The notes under the pieces: generated by a model
The model's input: only the letters and a program-made list of their open reading frames with translations
Database searches by the model: none
What the model was told of the DNA's origin: nothing
In this document: positions 44,213 to 52,522 of the stretch, piece by piece
How the letters are laid out: the number at the start of each line of letters is the position of its first letter
Numbering within the stretch: the stretch's first letter is position 1
Made by a program: the position numbers and the translations under genes
Assembly (NCBI GenBank): GCA_016719885.1
Contig: JADJYF010000011.1
Coordinates: forward strand, 62,001-126,000
Reading direction: 5' to 3'
Length of the DNA: 64,000 bases
Source: Pseudomonadota bacterium
GTDB taxonomy: Bacteria; Pseudomonadota; Gammaproteobacteria; Ga0077536

Positions 44213-44744
44213 GCTCGACGGCTTGGCCAAGGATACCGATGCCCTCGGCTGGCGCGCGTGGCTGGGGCAGGCGCTGTTGTACGGCTTGTTCGCGCTCGTC
44301 ATCGGCGTGTTCTCGCACTGGCCGCCCTACCGGCATCTGCCGCCCGATACCGCGGTCATCAAGCTGAGCGTCGTGCATACCGGCAAACCGGTCAGCGATT
44401 GCCACCAACTGAGTGCCGAGGAACTGGCGGCGCTGCCGCCCAACATGCGCGCGCCGGTCAGCTGTCCGCGCGAACGTTCGCCGGTGGTGGTCGAGCTCGA
44501 CATCGACGGCGCAGCGGCGGCGCGCATCACGGCCCCGCCTTCGGGCCTGTCCGGCGATGGCGCGTCGGCCATCTACGCGCGCTTGCCGGTCGCGGCCGGC
44601 GAGCGCGCCATCGCGGTACGCCTTCGTGACGATGCGCGCGGCGAGGTCTTCGCCTACCACGCGGAACGCCGCATCACGCTCGCGCCGGCCCAGGTGCTGG
44701 TCATTGATTTCGATGCGCAACATGGAGCGATCACCCTCAAATGA
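44205..44744 (+). CDS. Membrane-anchored protein of unknown function in the reductase cluster
   Basis: The 179-residue product has one N-terminal helix (WLGQALLYGLFALVIGVFSHW) and an outside beta-rich domain with two cysteines (SDCHQLSAEELAAL and APVSCPRERSPVV) that could pair. It overlaps the cytochrome b fusion by eight bases and the next heme-copper homologue by four, so it is made with them. No family recognised. It could be an assembly factor or a small subunit of the second heme-copper protein. Confidence 0.7.
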   Translation: MAELDGLAKDTDALGWRAWLGQALLYGLFALVIGVFSHWPPYRHLPPDTAVIKLSVVHTGKPVSDCHQLSAEELAALPPNMRAPVSCPRERSPVVVELDIDGAAAARITAPPSGLSGDGASAIYARLPVAAGERAIAVRLRDDARGEVFAYHAERRITLAPAQVLVIDFDAQHGAITLK

Positions 44745-46147
44745 ACACCCTCATTCGCTCGCATTTGTATGCCGACGACAGTACACCGATGGCAGCGGAC
44801 AACCACTACCGCTTGGCGGTCAGCGCCGGCGCGAAGGCCCTGGCCCGCGGCTGGCTGTGGCTGGGTCTCGGCGCGCTGGTCGGTTCTGGCCTGTTCTCCA
44901 TCCTGCTGGTGCTGGCGCGCACGCCCGGCATCAACGCAGCCCTGCCCGGCATCGATTTCTTTCGCACGGCGCTGGTGGTGCATGTCGACCTGTCGGTGTT
45001 GGTGTGGTTCGTGGCGATTGCCGGCATGTTGTGGAGCACCCAGACCTCGGCGCGCGGCCAGGCGTGGGGATGGTGCGCGCTGACACTCGCCGCGCTCGCG
45101 ACGGCGATGATGGTGCTGGCGCCGTTTCTCGCGCCGGGCAATCCGGTCATGGCCAATTACATTCCTGTACTGGAATCGCCGTTGTTCCTGGCCGGGCTCG
45201 TGGTGTTCGGCGTGGCGGCACTGGTACTGGTGGTACGCACGCTGCTGTGCATGTCGCTTCTCGATGCGCGCTTCGATGGCGCGGCGGCGCTGCGTTTCGG
45301 GCTGTATGCCGCGGCCGTCGCCACCGCGGTGGCCTTGCTGGCCTTCGGCTGGTCGCTGGCGGCGGTGCCGCTGGCGCTGGACAGCAAGGCCTACTGGGAG
45401 ATCCTGTTCTGGGGCGGCGGCCATGCGCTGCAATACACCTGGACGCTGCTGCTGCTGGTGGCGTGGTTGTGGCTGGCCGACGCTTGCGGCGCGCGCCTGG
45501 CCTTGAGCGCGCGGGTCAGCCTGTTGCTGTTCGTCATCGCGCTGGCACCGGTCTTCATCACGCTCTACGCCTACCTGGCCGCCGATGTGCTGTCGGTCGC
45601 GCATCGGCAACTCCATACCATCGGCATGCGTGTCGGCGGCGGCATGGCGATTTTCCCGGTCGCGCTGGCGGTGGTGTTGGCCTTCCGCGAACGCAAAACG
45701 GTGAGCGAGGCCGCGCGGCCGCTGCGCGCGGCGCTGTTCTCGTCCATCGCGCTGTTCGCGGCCGGAGGACTCATCGCGCTGGCCATCAGCGGCAGCAACG
45801 TCAAGATCCCGGCCCATTACCATGGCTGCATCGTCGGCGTGACGCTCGCCATCATGGGCTTGGTCTATCACCTGCTGCCGCAACTCGGCTATGGCACGCC
45901 GCGCGGGCGGCTGGCGGTCAGTCAGCCCTACCTGTATGGCTTGGGCCAGCTCATGCACATCGTCGGCCTGGTGTGGTCCGGTGGCTACGGCGTGCAGCGC
46001 AAGGTGGCCGGCGCCGAACAGGTCTTGCGCAGTCCCGGCGAGATCTTCGGCATGGGCCTCATGGGACTCGGCGGCCTGGTTGCAATCGTCGGCGGCCTGC
46101 TGTTCGTGGTCGTGGCGTGGCGCGCGCTGCGTGACGGTCGCCGTTGA
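44741..46147 (+). CDS. Second heme-copper subunit I homologue, CuB ligands partly lost
   Basis: The 468-residue membrane protein aligns with the subunit I at 39196: NPVMANYIPVLESPLFLAGL corresponds to MMTSYVPMMAEPNFYLGL there. His81 (VVHVDLS), His228 (GGGHALQY) and His359/His361 (PAHYHG) fit the low-spin heme, one CuB and the two helix X ligands. The two other CuB histidines, expected at 277 and 278, are Ala and Tyr. Tyr232 stands at the HPEVY tyrosine place. It may bind heme but not a normal CuB. Role unknown; perhaps an electron-transfer or sensory subunit. Confidence 0.75.
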   Translation: MNTLIRSHLYADDSTPMAADNHYRLAVSAGAKALARGWLWLGLGALVGSGLFSILLVLARTPGINAALPGIDFFRTALVVHVDLSVLVWFVAIAGMLWSTQTSARGQAWGWCALTLAALATAMMVLAPFLAPGNPVMANYIPVLESPLFLAGLVVFGVAALVLVVRTLLCMSLLDARFDGAAALRFGLYAAAVATAVALLAFGWSLAAVPLALDSKAYWEILFWGGGHALQYTWTLLLLVAWLWLADACGARLALSARVSLLLFVIALAPVFITLYAYLAADVLSVAHRQLHTIGMRVGGGMAIFPVALAVVLAFRERKTVSEAARPLRAALFSSIALFAAGGLIALAISGSNVKIPAHYHGCIVGVTLAIMGLVYHLLPQLGYGTPRGRLAVSQPYLYGLGQLMHIVGLVWSGGYGVQRKVAGAEQVLRSPGEIFGMGLMGLGGLVAIVGGLLFVVVAWRALRDGRR

Positions 46148-48066
46148 TGGCCTACGGAGCCCGGCCATTGTTGCGGGCGTGCTTCATGCGCGCCGAGGCC
46201 TTGTTCAACCGCGCCTTCGGCGACAAGCTGAACCCCTTCTATCATCTCGGCGCCTTGGCCTTCTTCCTGTTCTGGCTGGTGGTCGGCAGTGGTCTGTATC
46301 TCTACGCGTGCTTCGATACCAGCGTCGAGGGCGCCTATCGCTCGGTCGATGCGCTGACCCACCAACAGTGGTTCGCCGGCGGCATATTGCGCAGCGTGCA
46401 TCGCTACGCATCGGACGCCATGGTCGTCACCATGCTCATTCACCTCGCGCGCTACTGGGCCTTCGATCGACTGCGCGGTTTCCGCTGGTTTTCGTGGGTG
46501 ACCGGCGTGGTGCTCTTGTGGCTGGTGTTCGCGGCGGGCGTCAATGGCTACATGCTGCCATGGGACAAGCTCGCGCAATTCGTCACCCAGGCGAGCTTCG
46601 AATGGCTGGACTGGCTGCCGGGTTTCGGCGGCACCTTAATCCGCAATTTCATTTACGACCACAGCGTGAGCAACCGACTGTTCTCGCTGCTGGTCTTCAT
46701 TCACATCGGCGTGCCGCTGCTGGTCTTGCTGTTGATGTGGGTGCATGTGCAGCGTGTGCCCAAGGCGCGCACCCAGCCGCCGCGCGCTATCGCCGTCAGC
46801 GTGGTGGTGATGCTGGTGGTGTTGGCCCTGTTGCGACCGGTGCTCAGCCAGGGTGGCGCGGCGCAGCTCGACAGCGCACCGGTGGTGCTCGACTTCGACT
46901 GGTTCCTGCTCGCGCTCTACCCGCTGGTGTACGTGTGGCCGATAGGCAAGGTGTGGGCCCTGGTGATCGGCGCGAGCACGGTGTTGCTGCTCGCGCCCTG
47001 GCTGCCGCCGCGTCGCGCCGCCGCCGCCAATGCATTCCAGCTCACGCTGCATCCGGGCGCCGCGACCGTCACCACCCGCAGTGGTGAGACGCTGCTCGAG
47101 GCGGGCCTGCGTGCCGGCCTCAAACTGCCCTACGAATGCCGCGCCGGTGGTTGCGGTGTGTGCGTATGCACGGTGTTGAATGGCCGTGTCGATCATGGCA
47201 ACTACCAGCCCTCGGCCCTGAGCGCGGCGATGCGCGCACGCGGTCAGACGCTCATGTGCTGCGCCACCGCCGAGGAGGATGTCGAAATTGAAATCGACGT
47301 CGACACCCTGCTGACGCCTGGCGCGGCCGGCGACGGGCCGGTCCTGCACGCGACGGTCAGCGGCATCGACACGCTGGCGCCGGATGTGCGCCGCCTGTGG
47401 TTGACGCTGGAAGGCGATCGGCGACTTGCTTTCACCGCCGGTCAGTACATCAATATCGTGCTCGACGACGGCGCGACGCGTTCCTATTCCTTTGCCAATG
47501 CTCCCCACGAAAACGCGCGTATCGAATTGCACGTGCGGCGGGTCGAGGGCGGACGCTTCACCGAGTACGCTTTCGAGCGTCTGCGCGTCGGTGACACGCT
47601 GAACTTCGAGGGACCCTTCGGGCGCTTTGCCCTGCATGAGGGCACCAGCCCCATCCTGTTTATCGCCGGCGCCACCGGTTTCGCGCCGATCAAGAGCATT
47701 CTCGAAGATGCCTTCGCGCGTGGCATCGAGCGGCCCATGTACCTGTACTGGGGCGTGCGCTCGCGGGCCGATCTCTACATGGCGGCAGTGGCCGAGCGCT
47801 GGGCCGCCGAGCATGCCAACTTTCATTTCGTGCCGGTATTGTCGGCGCCGGCGGCAGACGATGGTTGGACGGGGCGGCGCGGCCTGGTGCACGCGGCCAT
47901 GCTGGAAGACTTTCCCGACATGCGCGGCTACGAGCTCTACGCGTGTGGCTCGCTCAACATGATCGAAAGCGCCGTGCCGGCCTTCGTGGCGCAAGGCCTG
48001 GACGAGAACGCCTGCTATTCCGATGCCTTTCTGCCCGCCCACGCCACCCACGGGGAGCGGCCATGA
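46147..48066 (+). CDS. Cytochrome b fused to [2Fe-2S] and FAD/NAD(P) reductase domains
   Basis: The 639-residue fusion begins with a cytochrome b paralogous to that at 42659; its heme histidines fall at the same residue numbers (85, 99, 186, 200). Then come a plant-type [2Fe-2S] domain (CRAGGCGVCVCTV with a later Cys371), an FAD domain (RSYSFANAP) and an NAD(P) domain (IAGATGFAPIKSI, YELYACGSLNMIES). This is an NAD(P)H-to-heme b electron path in one chain. The start ATG 46147 overlaps the preceding stop. Using NAD(P)H as donor is inferred from the ferredoxin-reductase fold. Confidence 0.85.
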   Translation: MAYGARPLLRACFMRAEALFNRAFGDKLNPFYHLGALAFFLFWLVVGSGLYLYACFDTSVEGAYRSVDALTHQQWFAGGILRSVHRYASDAMVVTMLIHLARYWAFDRLRGFRWFSWVTGVVLLWLVFAAGVNGYMLPWDKLAQFVTQASFEWLDWLPGFGGTLIRNFIYDHSVSNRLFSLLVFIHIGVPLLVLLLMWVHVQRVPKARTQPPRAIAVSVVVMLVVLALLRPVLSQGGAAQLDSAPVVLDFDWFLLALYPLVYVWPIGKVWALVIGASTVLLLAPWLPPRRAAAANAFQLTLHPGAATVTTRSGETLLEAGLRAGLKLPYECRAGGCGVCVCTVLNGRVDHGNYQPSALSAAMRARGQTLMCCATAEEDVEIEIDVDTLLTPGAAGDGPVLHATVSGIDTLAPDVRRLWLTLEGDRRLAFTAGQYINIVLDDGATRSYSFANAPHENARIELHVRRVEGGRFTEYAFERLRVGDTLNFEGPFGRFALHEGTSPILFIAGATGFAPIKSILEDAFARGIERPMYLYWGVRSRADLYMAAVAERWAAEHANFHFVPVLSAPAADDGWTGRRGLVHAAMLEDFPDMRGYELYACGSLNMIESAVPAFVAQGLDENACYSDAFLPAHATHGERP

Positions 48067-48197
48067 GCGGCGGGGATTCGCGCCCGCCCACGGCCTCGCC
48101 TGGCGTCGCGCCGTCGCGCCACGAAGGCACGACCCACTTTGCTTCGCGGGAAGATTGCACTACCGTGGGGCGCGCCGACCCCAGCGGAACTGATGAC

Positions 48198-48896
48198 ATG
48201 ACGACGAAACAGGTCAATCCCGACGAGATCCGCGGTCTGCCGCTGTTCGCCGGGCTCGATGAAGAACAATTGAACCTGATCGCCCGCCACACCGGTGTCG
48301 TCGAACTGCGACGCGGCCAGCCGCTGTTCCGTAACGGCGATCCGGCCGTCAATTTCTTCTACCTGCAGCGCGGGCAGTTGAAGCTCACCCGTTCGTCCTT
48401 CGACGGCGACGAGAAAGTCATCTCGGTGGTGCGTGCGGGCCAGACCTTCGCCGAGGCCGCATTGTTCATGGAGGCGCCCGGCGGTTACCCGGTGAGCGCT
48501 ATCGGCATTGAAGAGAGCAGGGTGCTGGCGCTGCCCGGCGAAGTGATCAAGAAGCTGCTGCGCAATTCCCCCGAGACCTGCTTTCGCGTCATGGCGGTGA
48601 TGAGCGTGCGCCTGCGCGAACTGGTGCTGCAGATAGACGAACTGACGCTGCACAACGCCACTCACCGGCTCGCGTCTTACCTGTTGTCACGCCTGCCGGA
48701 CGGCGCGAATTCCGAACCGGGCAGCGATATCCGGCTCGTGACGCCGAAGGTGGTGATTGCCTCGCGGTTGTCAATTCAACCGGAAACTTTCTCGCGCATA
48801 CTCGCGCGGCTGCGCGACGAAGGCCTGGTGGCAAGCGAAGGCTCGAGCATCGTGGTCAAGGATGTGACCGGTTTGCGGCGCTTGGTTCAGCCGTGA
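48198..48896 (+). CDS. dnr: Dnr-type Crp/FNR regulator of denitrification
   Basis: The 232-residue regulator has a cyclic-nucleotide-type sensor domain (QPLFRNGDPAVNFFYLQRGQ, GQTFAEAALFMEAP) and a winged helix with LSIQPETFSRILARLRDEG, almost as in Pseudomonas Dnr (LSIQPETFSRI). It lacks the N-terminal cysteine cluster of FNR/Anr, so NO sensing through heme is more likely than direct O2 sensing. An alternative start at ATG 48063 overlaps the upstream stop but adds 45 low-complexity residues. It closes the reductase cluster and probably acts on the TTGAT-N4-ATCAA-type boxes in this window. Confidence 0.88.
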   Translation: MTTKQVNPDEIRGLPLFAGLDEEQLNLIARHTGVVELRRGQPLFRNGDPAVNFFYLQRGQLKLTRSSFDGDEKVISVVRAGQTFAEAALFMEAPGGYPVSAIGIEESRVLALPGEVIKKLLRNSPETCFRVMAVMSVRLRELVLQIDELTLHNATHRLASYLLSRLPDGANSEPGSDIRLVTPKVVIASRLSIQPETFSRILARLRDEGLVASEGSSIVVKDVTGLRRLVQP

Positions 48897-48946
48897 AGTA
48901 AGGCTGCGGCGGAAACCGTCGCGACCGCTGTCGGGCACGACGGCAA

Positions 48947-48988
48947 AGCCCTGCAGGCGCGAAGCGATTCGCGCCTGCAGGGCTTTCG
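48947..48988. terminator. Bidirectional terminator between dnr and the porin gene
   Basis: A perfect 17-bp stem, AGCCCTGCAGGCGCGAA with its complement, loop GCGA, followed by TTTC. It lies between convergent genes, ending five bases before the porin stop. The inner GCGCGAAGCGATTCGCGC also resembles a REP palindrome. Confidence 0.75.
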
Positions 48989-48992
48989 ATCA

Positions 48993-50372
48993 TCAGTAGC
49001 GATACTCCAGCCACACCCACACCTTGCGCAGGTCGAACGCCTGGCCCGAGCCGCTGTTGCGCGCGATGTTGTGCGCGTTTTGATCGGCGTCGTAGTCGGC
49101 GTACTTGATGCCGGCGGTGTACTTGGTCAGGAAGGTCTTGGTCAACTGCACGTCGAGTTCGTGACCGTAGCTGTAGCTGCCATTGTCCGAATCGAACCAG
49201 TGGTGCTCGATCATGAAATTGGCGCCCAACACCACGGCCTGGAAAGTGAGATAGACATCCTGGATGCCGTCGCCAGGCGTATTCAGAAAGCGATCGGCCC
49301 AGCCCTGGAAGGCATGACCGGTGGCGAGCGGGGCGGTGAAGCGGTTCGCGCCGCCGTCGCCGCCCAGGAATTCCACGCTGGCCTTCATGGTCACCGACTG
49401 CACGACGCCACCAAGCTTGTAGCTGCCACCGAGCATGCCCCACAGGAACGGCTGGTCGATGTTGCCGGTCGGGTTATGGGAGAAATCACCCTGCCAGGCG
49501 CCCTCGGCGATGTACAACACATCGAACTTGGGATTGAGCGCGTACTTGCCGTCGAAGCGTGCGCCATAGGTCTGGGTGGACGGATAGAACGAGCGAATGG
49601 CCGGCACCACGCTGCGTTCGAAATCGAGCAGGTAGGCATAGAACTCCAGGCGACCGAAGGGCAGGCCGGTGTAGACCACGTTGCCGAGGTAGCCGTTCAG
49701 GCCTTCGTCGTCGAAACCGCGGGTCGGGTGGCCTTCGCCGAAAATGCGATTGACGTTCCAGGTGTACCAGAAGCGGACCACGGTATCGGGCAGGGAGTTG
49801 TTGGCGACGCTGACTGCATCGAAGGTCTGCCAGTTCTGGCGCCACAACACGTTGCCGAGGTAGCGATGGAAAGGCGCATCGCGGTCGAGGATTAACTGGC
49901 GGCCGGCCTGGATGACGGTGTGCGGGATGGCGTCGATGCCGACATAGGCCTGGTTCAATTCCACGCCTTCCGGATCGACCACCGCCGAATAGCGCGGCGC
50001 CATGCGCCGGTTGGTGCCGCCGTCGTCATAGGTGCCGACCGCGAGCACGTCTTCCACTTCCGCGAGGCCGAACAGGCCGTGAAAGCTGGCGGTGCGGAAG
50101 CCCAAGGCCGTGCGCAGCGATCCGACGTCGACCGCTTCCTGGCGCGCGTCGTCGTCCGCGTTTTCGTAGCGCATGCGCAGATGCAGAAGCAGCTTGCCGT
50201 CGCGAAACATGCCGGCCAGCGTATCGGTATGCGGGATCACCGGTACCGAAGCGGTCGGAGGCGGCGCTGGGGCGGGCGCCGGCTTGTCCGCGGGGGCCGC
50301 AAGCACGGGCCATGCCGTCGCTGCGCCGAGGGCGAACAATAGTACGCCACCGAATTTCTTGATGTTCTTCAT
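48993..50372 (-). CDS. Outer-membrane porin, alginate-export (AlgE-like) family
   Basis: The 459-residue product has a signal peptide ending at LAAPADKP, a proline/alanine linker and a beta barrel: LLLHLRMRYENADDD, GRQLILDRDAPFHRYLGN, RFWYTWNVNRIFG, and the terminal strand VWVWLEYRY. RYENAD and LDRDAPFHRYLGNVLWRQNWQ are typical of the alginate-export/OprE-like group. Cargo is unknown; in this setting an anion such as nitrite or nitrate is possible but unproven. ATG 50372 gives a normal signal. A Dnr box lies 120 bases upstream. Confidence 0.82.
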   Translation of the reverse strand: MKNIKKFGGVLLFALGAATAWPVLAAPADKPAPAPAPPPTASVPVIPHTDTLAGMFRDGKLLLHLRMRYENADDDARQEAVDVGSLRTALGFRTASFHGLFGLAEVEDVLAVGTYDDGGTNRRMAPRYSAVVDPEGVELNQAYVGIDAIPHTVIQAGRQLILDRDAPFHRYLGNVLWRQNWQTFDAVSVANNSLPDTVVRFWYTWNVNRIFGEGHPTRGFDDEGLNGYLGNVVYTGLPFGRLEFYAYLLDFERSVVPAIRSFYPSTQTYGARFDGKYALNPKFDVLYIAEGAWQGDFSHNPTGNIDQPFLWGMLGGSYKLGGVVQSVTMKASVEFLGGDGGANRFTAPLATGHAFQGWADRFLNTPGDGIQDVYLTFQAVVLGANFMIEHHWFDSDNGSYSYGHELDVQLTKTFLTKYTAGIKYADYDADQNAHNIARNSGSGQAFDLRKVWVWLEYRY

Positions 50373-50485
50373 GTCGGTCTCCAATGCGGCGGACCAGGCC
50401 ATGACCACGTGCCCCTTTCAACGTGGGTGGGCATGTACGCCCCCGCCGCTAGGCCCAAGCTAGAAGAAGAAGGCGCAGAGGCGCA

Positions 50486-50499
50486 TTGATGAAGGTCAA
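50486..50499 (-). promoter_or_regulatory. Dnr/FNR box upstream of the porin gene
   Basis: On the plus strand TTGAT-GAAG-GTCAA, centred at 50492.5. Reading toward the porin, TAGCTT (50462-50457) has its centre 33 bases downstream, the class II spacing seen at nirS, although its match to TATAAT is weak. This links the porin to the denitrification regulon. Confidence 0.55.
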
Positions 50500-50633
50500 G
50501 GGGAGCGGCGGCGAGGTATTTTCCACCGCGCGCAGGGCGGGTTCATGCAAGCACGATGATGCACCGCTGTGCGCTGTTCCTGCGGCGGTGGCGGACGCGG
50601 GAGAAGGCGATGTGCGTGGCGTGTTGAATCAAT

Positions 50634-50708
50634 TGGTGGGCGATAGTGGGATCGAACCACTGACCCCTGCCGTGTGAAGGCAGTGCTCTCCCGCTGAGCT
50701 AATCGCCC
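50634..50708 (-). tRNA. tRNA-Val (anticodon CAC)
   Basis: A full cloverleaf with encoded CCA, 75 bases. Acceptor GGGCGAT/ATCGCCC, D arm TAGCTCAGCGGGAGAGC, anticodon arm CTGCC-TTCACAC-GGCAG, T arm AGTGG-TTCGATC-CCACT. Anticodon CAC reads GTG. It faces away from gltX. Confidence 0.95.
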
Positions 50709-50773
50709 CTCATCGAGGAAGGCGGATTTTAGGGCGGTGACGCGGGAGGGTCAAACGTTTCCGGTCAATTCCC

Positions 50774-50779
50774 TATAAT
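50774..50779 (+). promoter_or_regulatory. Consensus -10 element of the gltX promoter
   Basis: TATAAT, a perfect -10 hexamer, 33 bases before the gltX ATG. The -35 region (near 50751-50756, TCAAAC) is weak. Confidence 0.6.
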
Positions 50780-50812
50780 GCCGGCGATTCCATCCTGACT
50801 GCGCCGCGCCTC

Positions 50813-52225
50813 ATGACCATCGTCACCCGTTTTCCGCCCAGCCCGACCGGCGACCTGCATATCGGCAGCGCCCGTACCGCCCTCTACAACTGGCTGTACG
50901 CGCGTCGTCACGGCGGCCGCATGGTGCTGCGCATGGAGGATACCGATCGCGAGCGTTCCACCCAGGCGGCGGTCGATGTGATCATGGACGGCATGGCCTG
51001 GATGGGCCTCGACTACGACGAGGGCCCGTACTACCAGACCCAGCGCTTCGATCGCTACAAGGAAGTCATCGACGATCTCTTGGCGCGCGGCAAGGCCTAC
51101 CGCTGTTACTGCAGTCGCGAGCGTCTGGACGAACTGCGCGCCGCGCAGATGGCGGCCAAGGACAAGCCGCGTTACGACGGCCTGTGTCGCAATCACCCCA
51201 ACCCCGACAATGGCAACCCGCCGGTGGTGCGTCTCGCCACACCGCTGGACGGCGCCGTGGTCATCGACGACCGCGTGCGCGGCGCGGTGACCATCCAGAA
51301 CTGCGAACTCGATGACCTCATCATCGCGCGCTCCGACGGCAGCCCGACCTATCACCTCTCGGTGGTGGTGGACGACATCGACATGGGCATCACCCATGTG
51401 GTGCGCGGCGACGATCATCTCAACAACACGCCGCGACAGATCCACATTCTCGAGGCGATCGGCGCCAAGCGTCCGGTCTATGCGCATATTCCGATGATCA
51501 ACGGCAGCGACGGCAAGAAGCTGTCGAAACGCCACGGCGCGGTGAGCGTGCTGGCCTATCGCGACGACGGCATCCTGCCGCAGGCCTTGCTCAACTACCT
51601 CGCGCGGCTCGGCTGGTCCCATGGCGATCAGGAGATCTTCTCGCGCGAAGAAATGATCGCGGCCTTCGATATCGAAGACATCAACAAGTCCGCCGCGACC
51701 TTCGATCTCGACAAGCTGCTGTGGCTGAACCAGCACTACATCCAGCACATGCCGCTGGATGAGCTGGTCGCTCATGCGCGGCCGTATTTCAACCAGGCGG
51801 GCTTGGACACCGGCGATGCGGCGCAGCTCGCCGCGGTGGTCGACGCGCAGCGCACCCGCGCCAAGACCTTGGTCGAGATGGCGGACAAGAGCCGCCCGTT
51901 CTTCGGCGAACTGACCAGCCTGGACGAGGAGGCGATGGCCAAGCACCTGACGCCACCGCTTGCCACGCCCTTGCGCGACTTGCGCGATCGGCTGCTCGGT
52001 CACCAGCCTTGGCAGGCCGCGAGTCTGCATGCCTTGGTGGAAAGCGTCGCCGCCGCCCACGACATGAAGCTCGGCAAAATCGCCCAGCCGCTGCGCGTGG
52101 CCGTGACCGGCTTCGCCGCCTCACCCGCGATCGACATCACCCTGCAACTGGTCGGCCGAGAGCAATGCATCACGAGGCTCGATGGCGCGCTCGCATACAT
52201 CGCGTCCCGCACAGATCCGGCTTGA
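50813..52225 (+). CDS. gltX: Glutamyl-tRNA synthetase
   Basis: The 470-residue class I synthetase charges tRNA-Glu. HIGH-type motif in FPPSPTGDLHIGSARTALYN (residues 6-25), VVRGDDHLNNTPRQIHILEA, and the KMSKS equivalent DGKKLSKRHG near residue 235. The C-terminal helical anticodon-binding domain is complete. A zinc-binding CYCSRERLD block is kept. It is followed by tRNA-Ala and tRNA-Glu, its own substrate, in the same direction. Length is normal for a discriminating or non-discriminating GluRS. Confidence 0.96.
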   Translation: MTIVTRFPPSPTGDLHIGSARTALYNWLYARRHGGRMVLRMEDTDRERSTQAAVDVIMDGMAWMGLDYDEGPYYQTQRFDRYKEVIDDLLARGKAYRCYCSRERLDELRAAQMAAKDKPRYDGLCRNHPNPDNGNPPVVRLATPLDGAVVIDDRVRGAVTIQNCELDDLIIARSDGSPTYHLSVVVDDIDMGITHVVRGDDHLNNTPRQIHILEAIGAKRPVYAHIPMINGSDGKKLSKRHGAVSVLAYRDDGILPQALLNYLARLGWSHGDQEIFSREEMIAAFDIEDINKSAATFDLDKLLWLNQHYIQHMPLDELVAHARPYFNQAGLDTGDAAQLAAVVDAQRTRAKTLVEMADKSRPFFGELTSLDEEAMAKHLTPPLATPLRDLRDRLLGHQPWQAASLHALVESVAAAHDMKLGKIAQPLRVAVTGFAASPAIDITLQLVGREQCITRLDGALAYIASRTDPA

Positions 52226-52280
52226 CAGTCCCACCCACCCCCGGTACCCTGCGCGGCCTCTGACGGATTCGGTAAAGATC

Positions 52281-52312
52281 TGAAATTACGAGCGCTTAGC
52301 CGCTCGATTTCA
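52281..52312. repeat. Inverted repeat between gltX and tRNA-Ala
   Basis: Nested arms TGAAAT/ATTTCA and CGAGCG/CGCTCG form a hairpin of 32 bases. There is no T-tract. A second hairpin, GCAGGTGT/ACACCTGC, lies at about 52332-52353. These may shape processing of a gltX-tRNA transcript. Confidence 0.45.
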
Positions 52313-52365
52313 CCCTCCGAAACCGACTCCCGCAGGTGTGTGGTAACACCTGCCACGGAATCCGC

Positions 52366-52441
<76 letters not shown>

Positions 52442-52446
52442 AATCC

Positions 52447-52522
52447 GTCCCCTTCGTCTAGAGGCCTAGGACACTGCCCTTTCACGGCGGCAACAGGGGT
52501 TCGAATCCCCTAGGGGACGCCA
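52447..52522 (+). tRNA. tRNA-Glu (anticodon TTC)
   Basis: 76 bases with encoded CCA. Acceptor GTCCCCT/AGGGGAC, anticodon arm CTGCC-CTTTCAC-GGCGG, T arm GGGG-TTCGAAT-CCCC. Anticodon TTC reads GAA and GAG. Its 3' end forms one arm of the large palindrome at 52510-52573. Confidence 0.95.
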
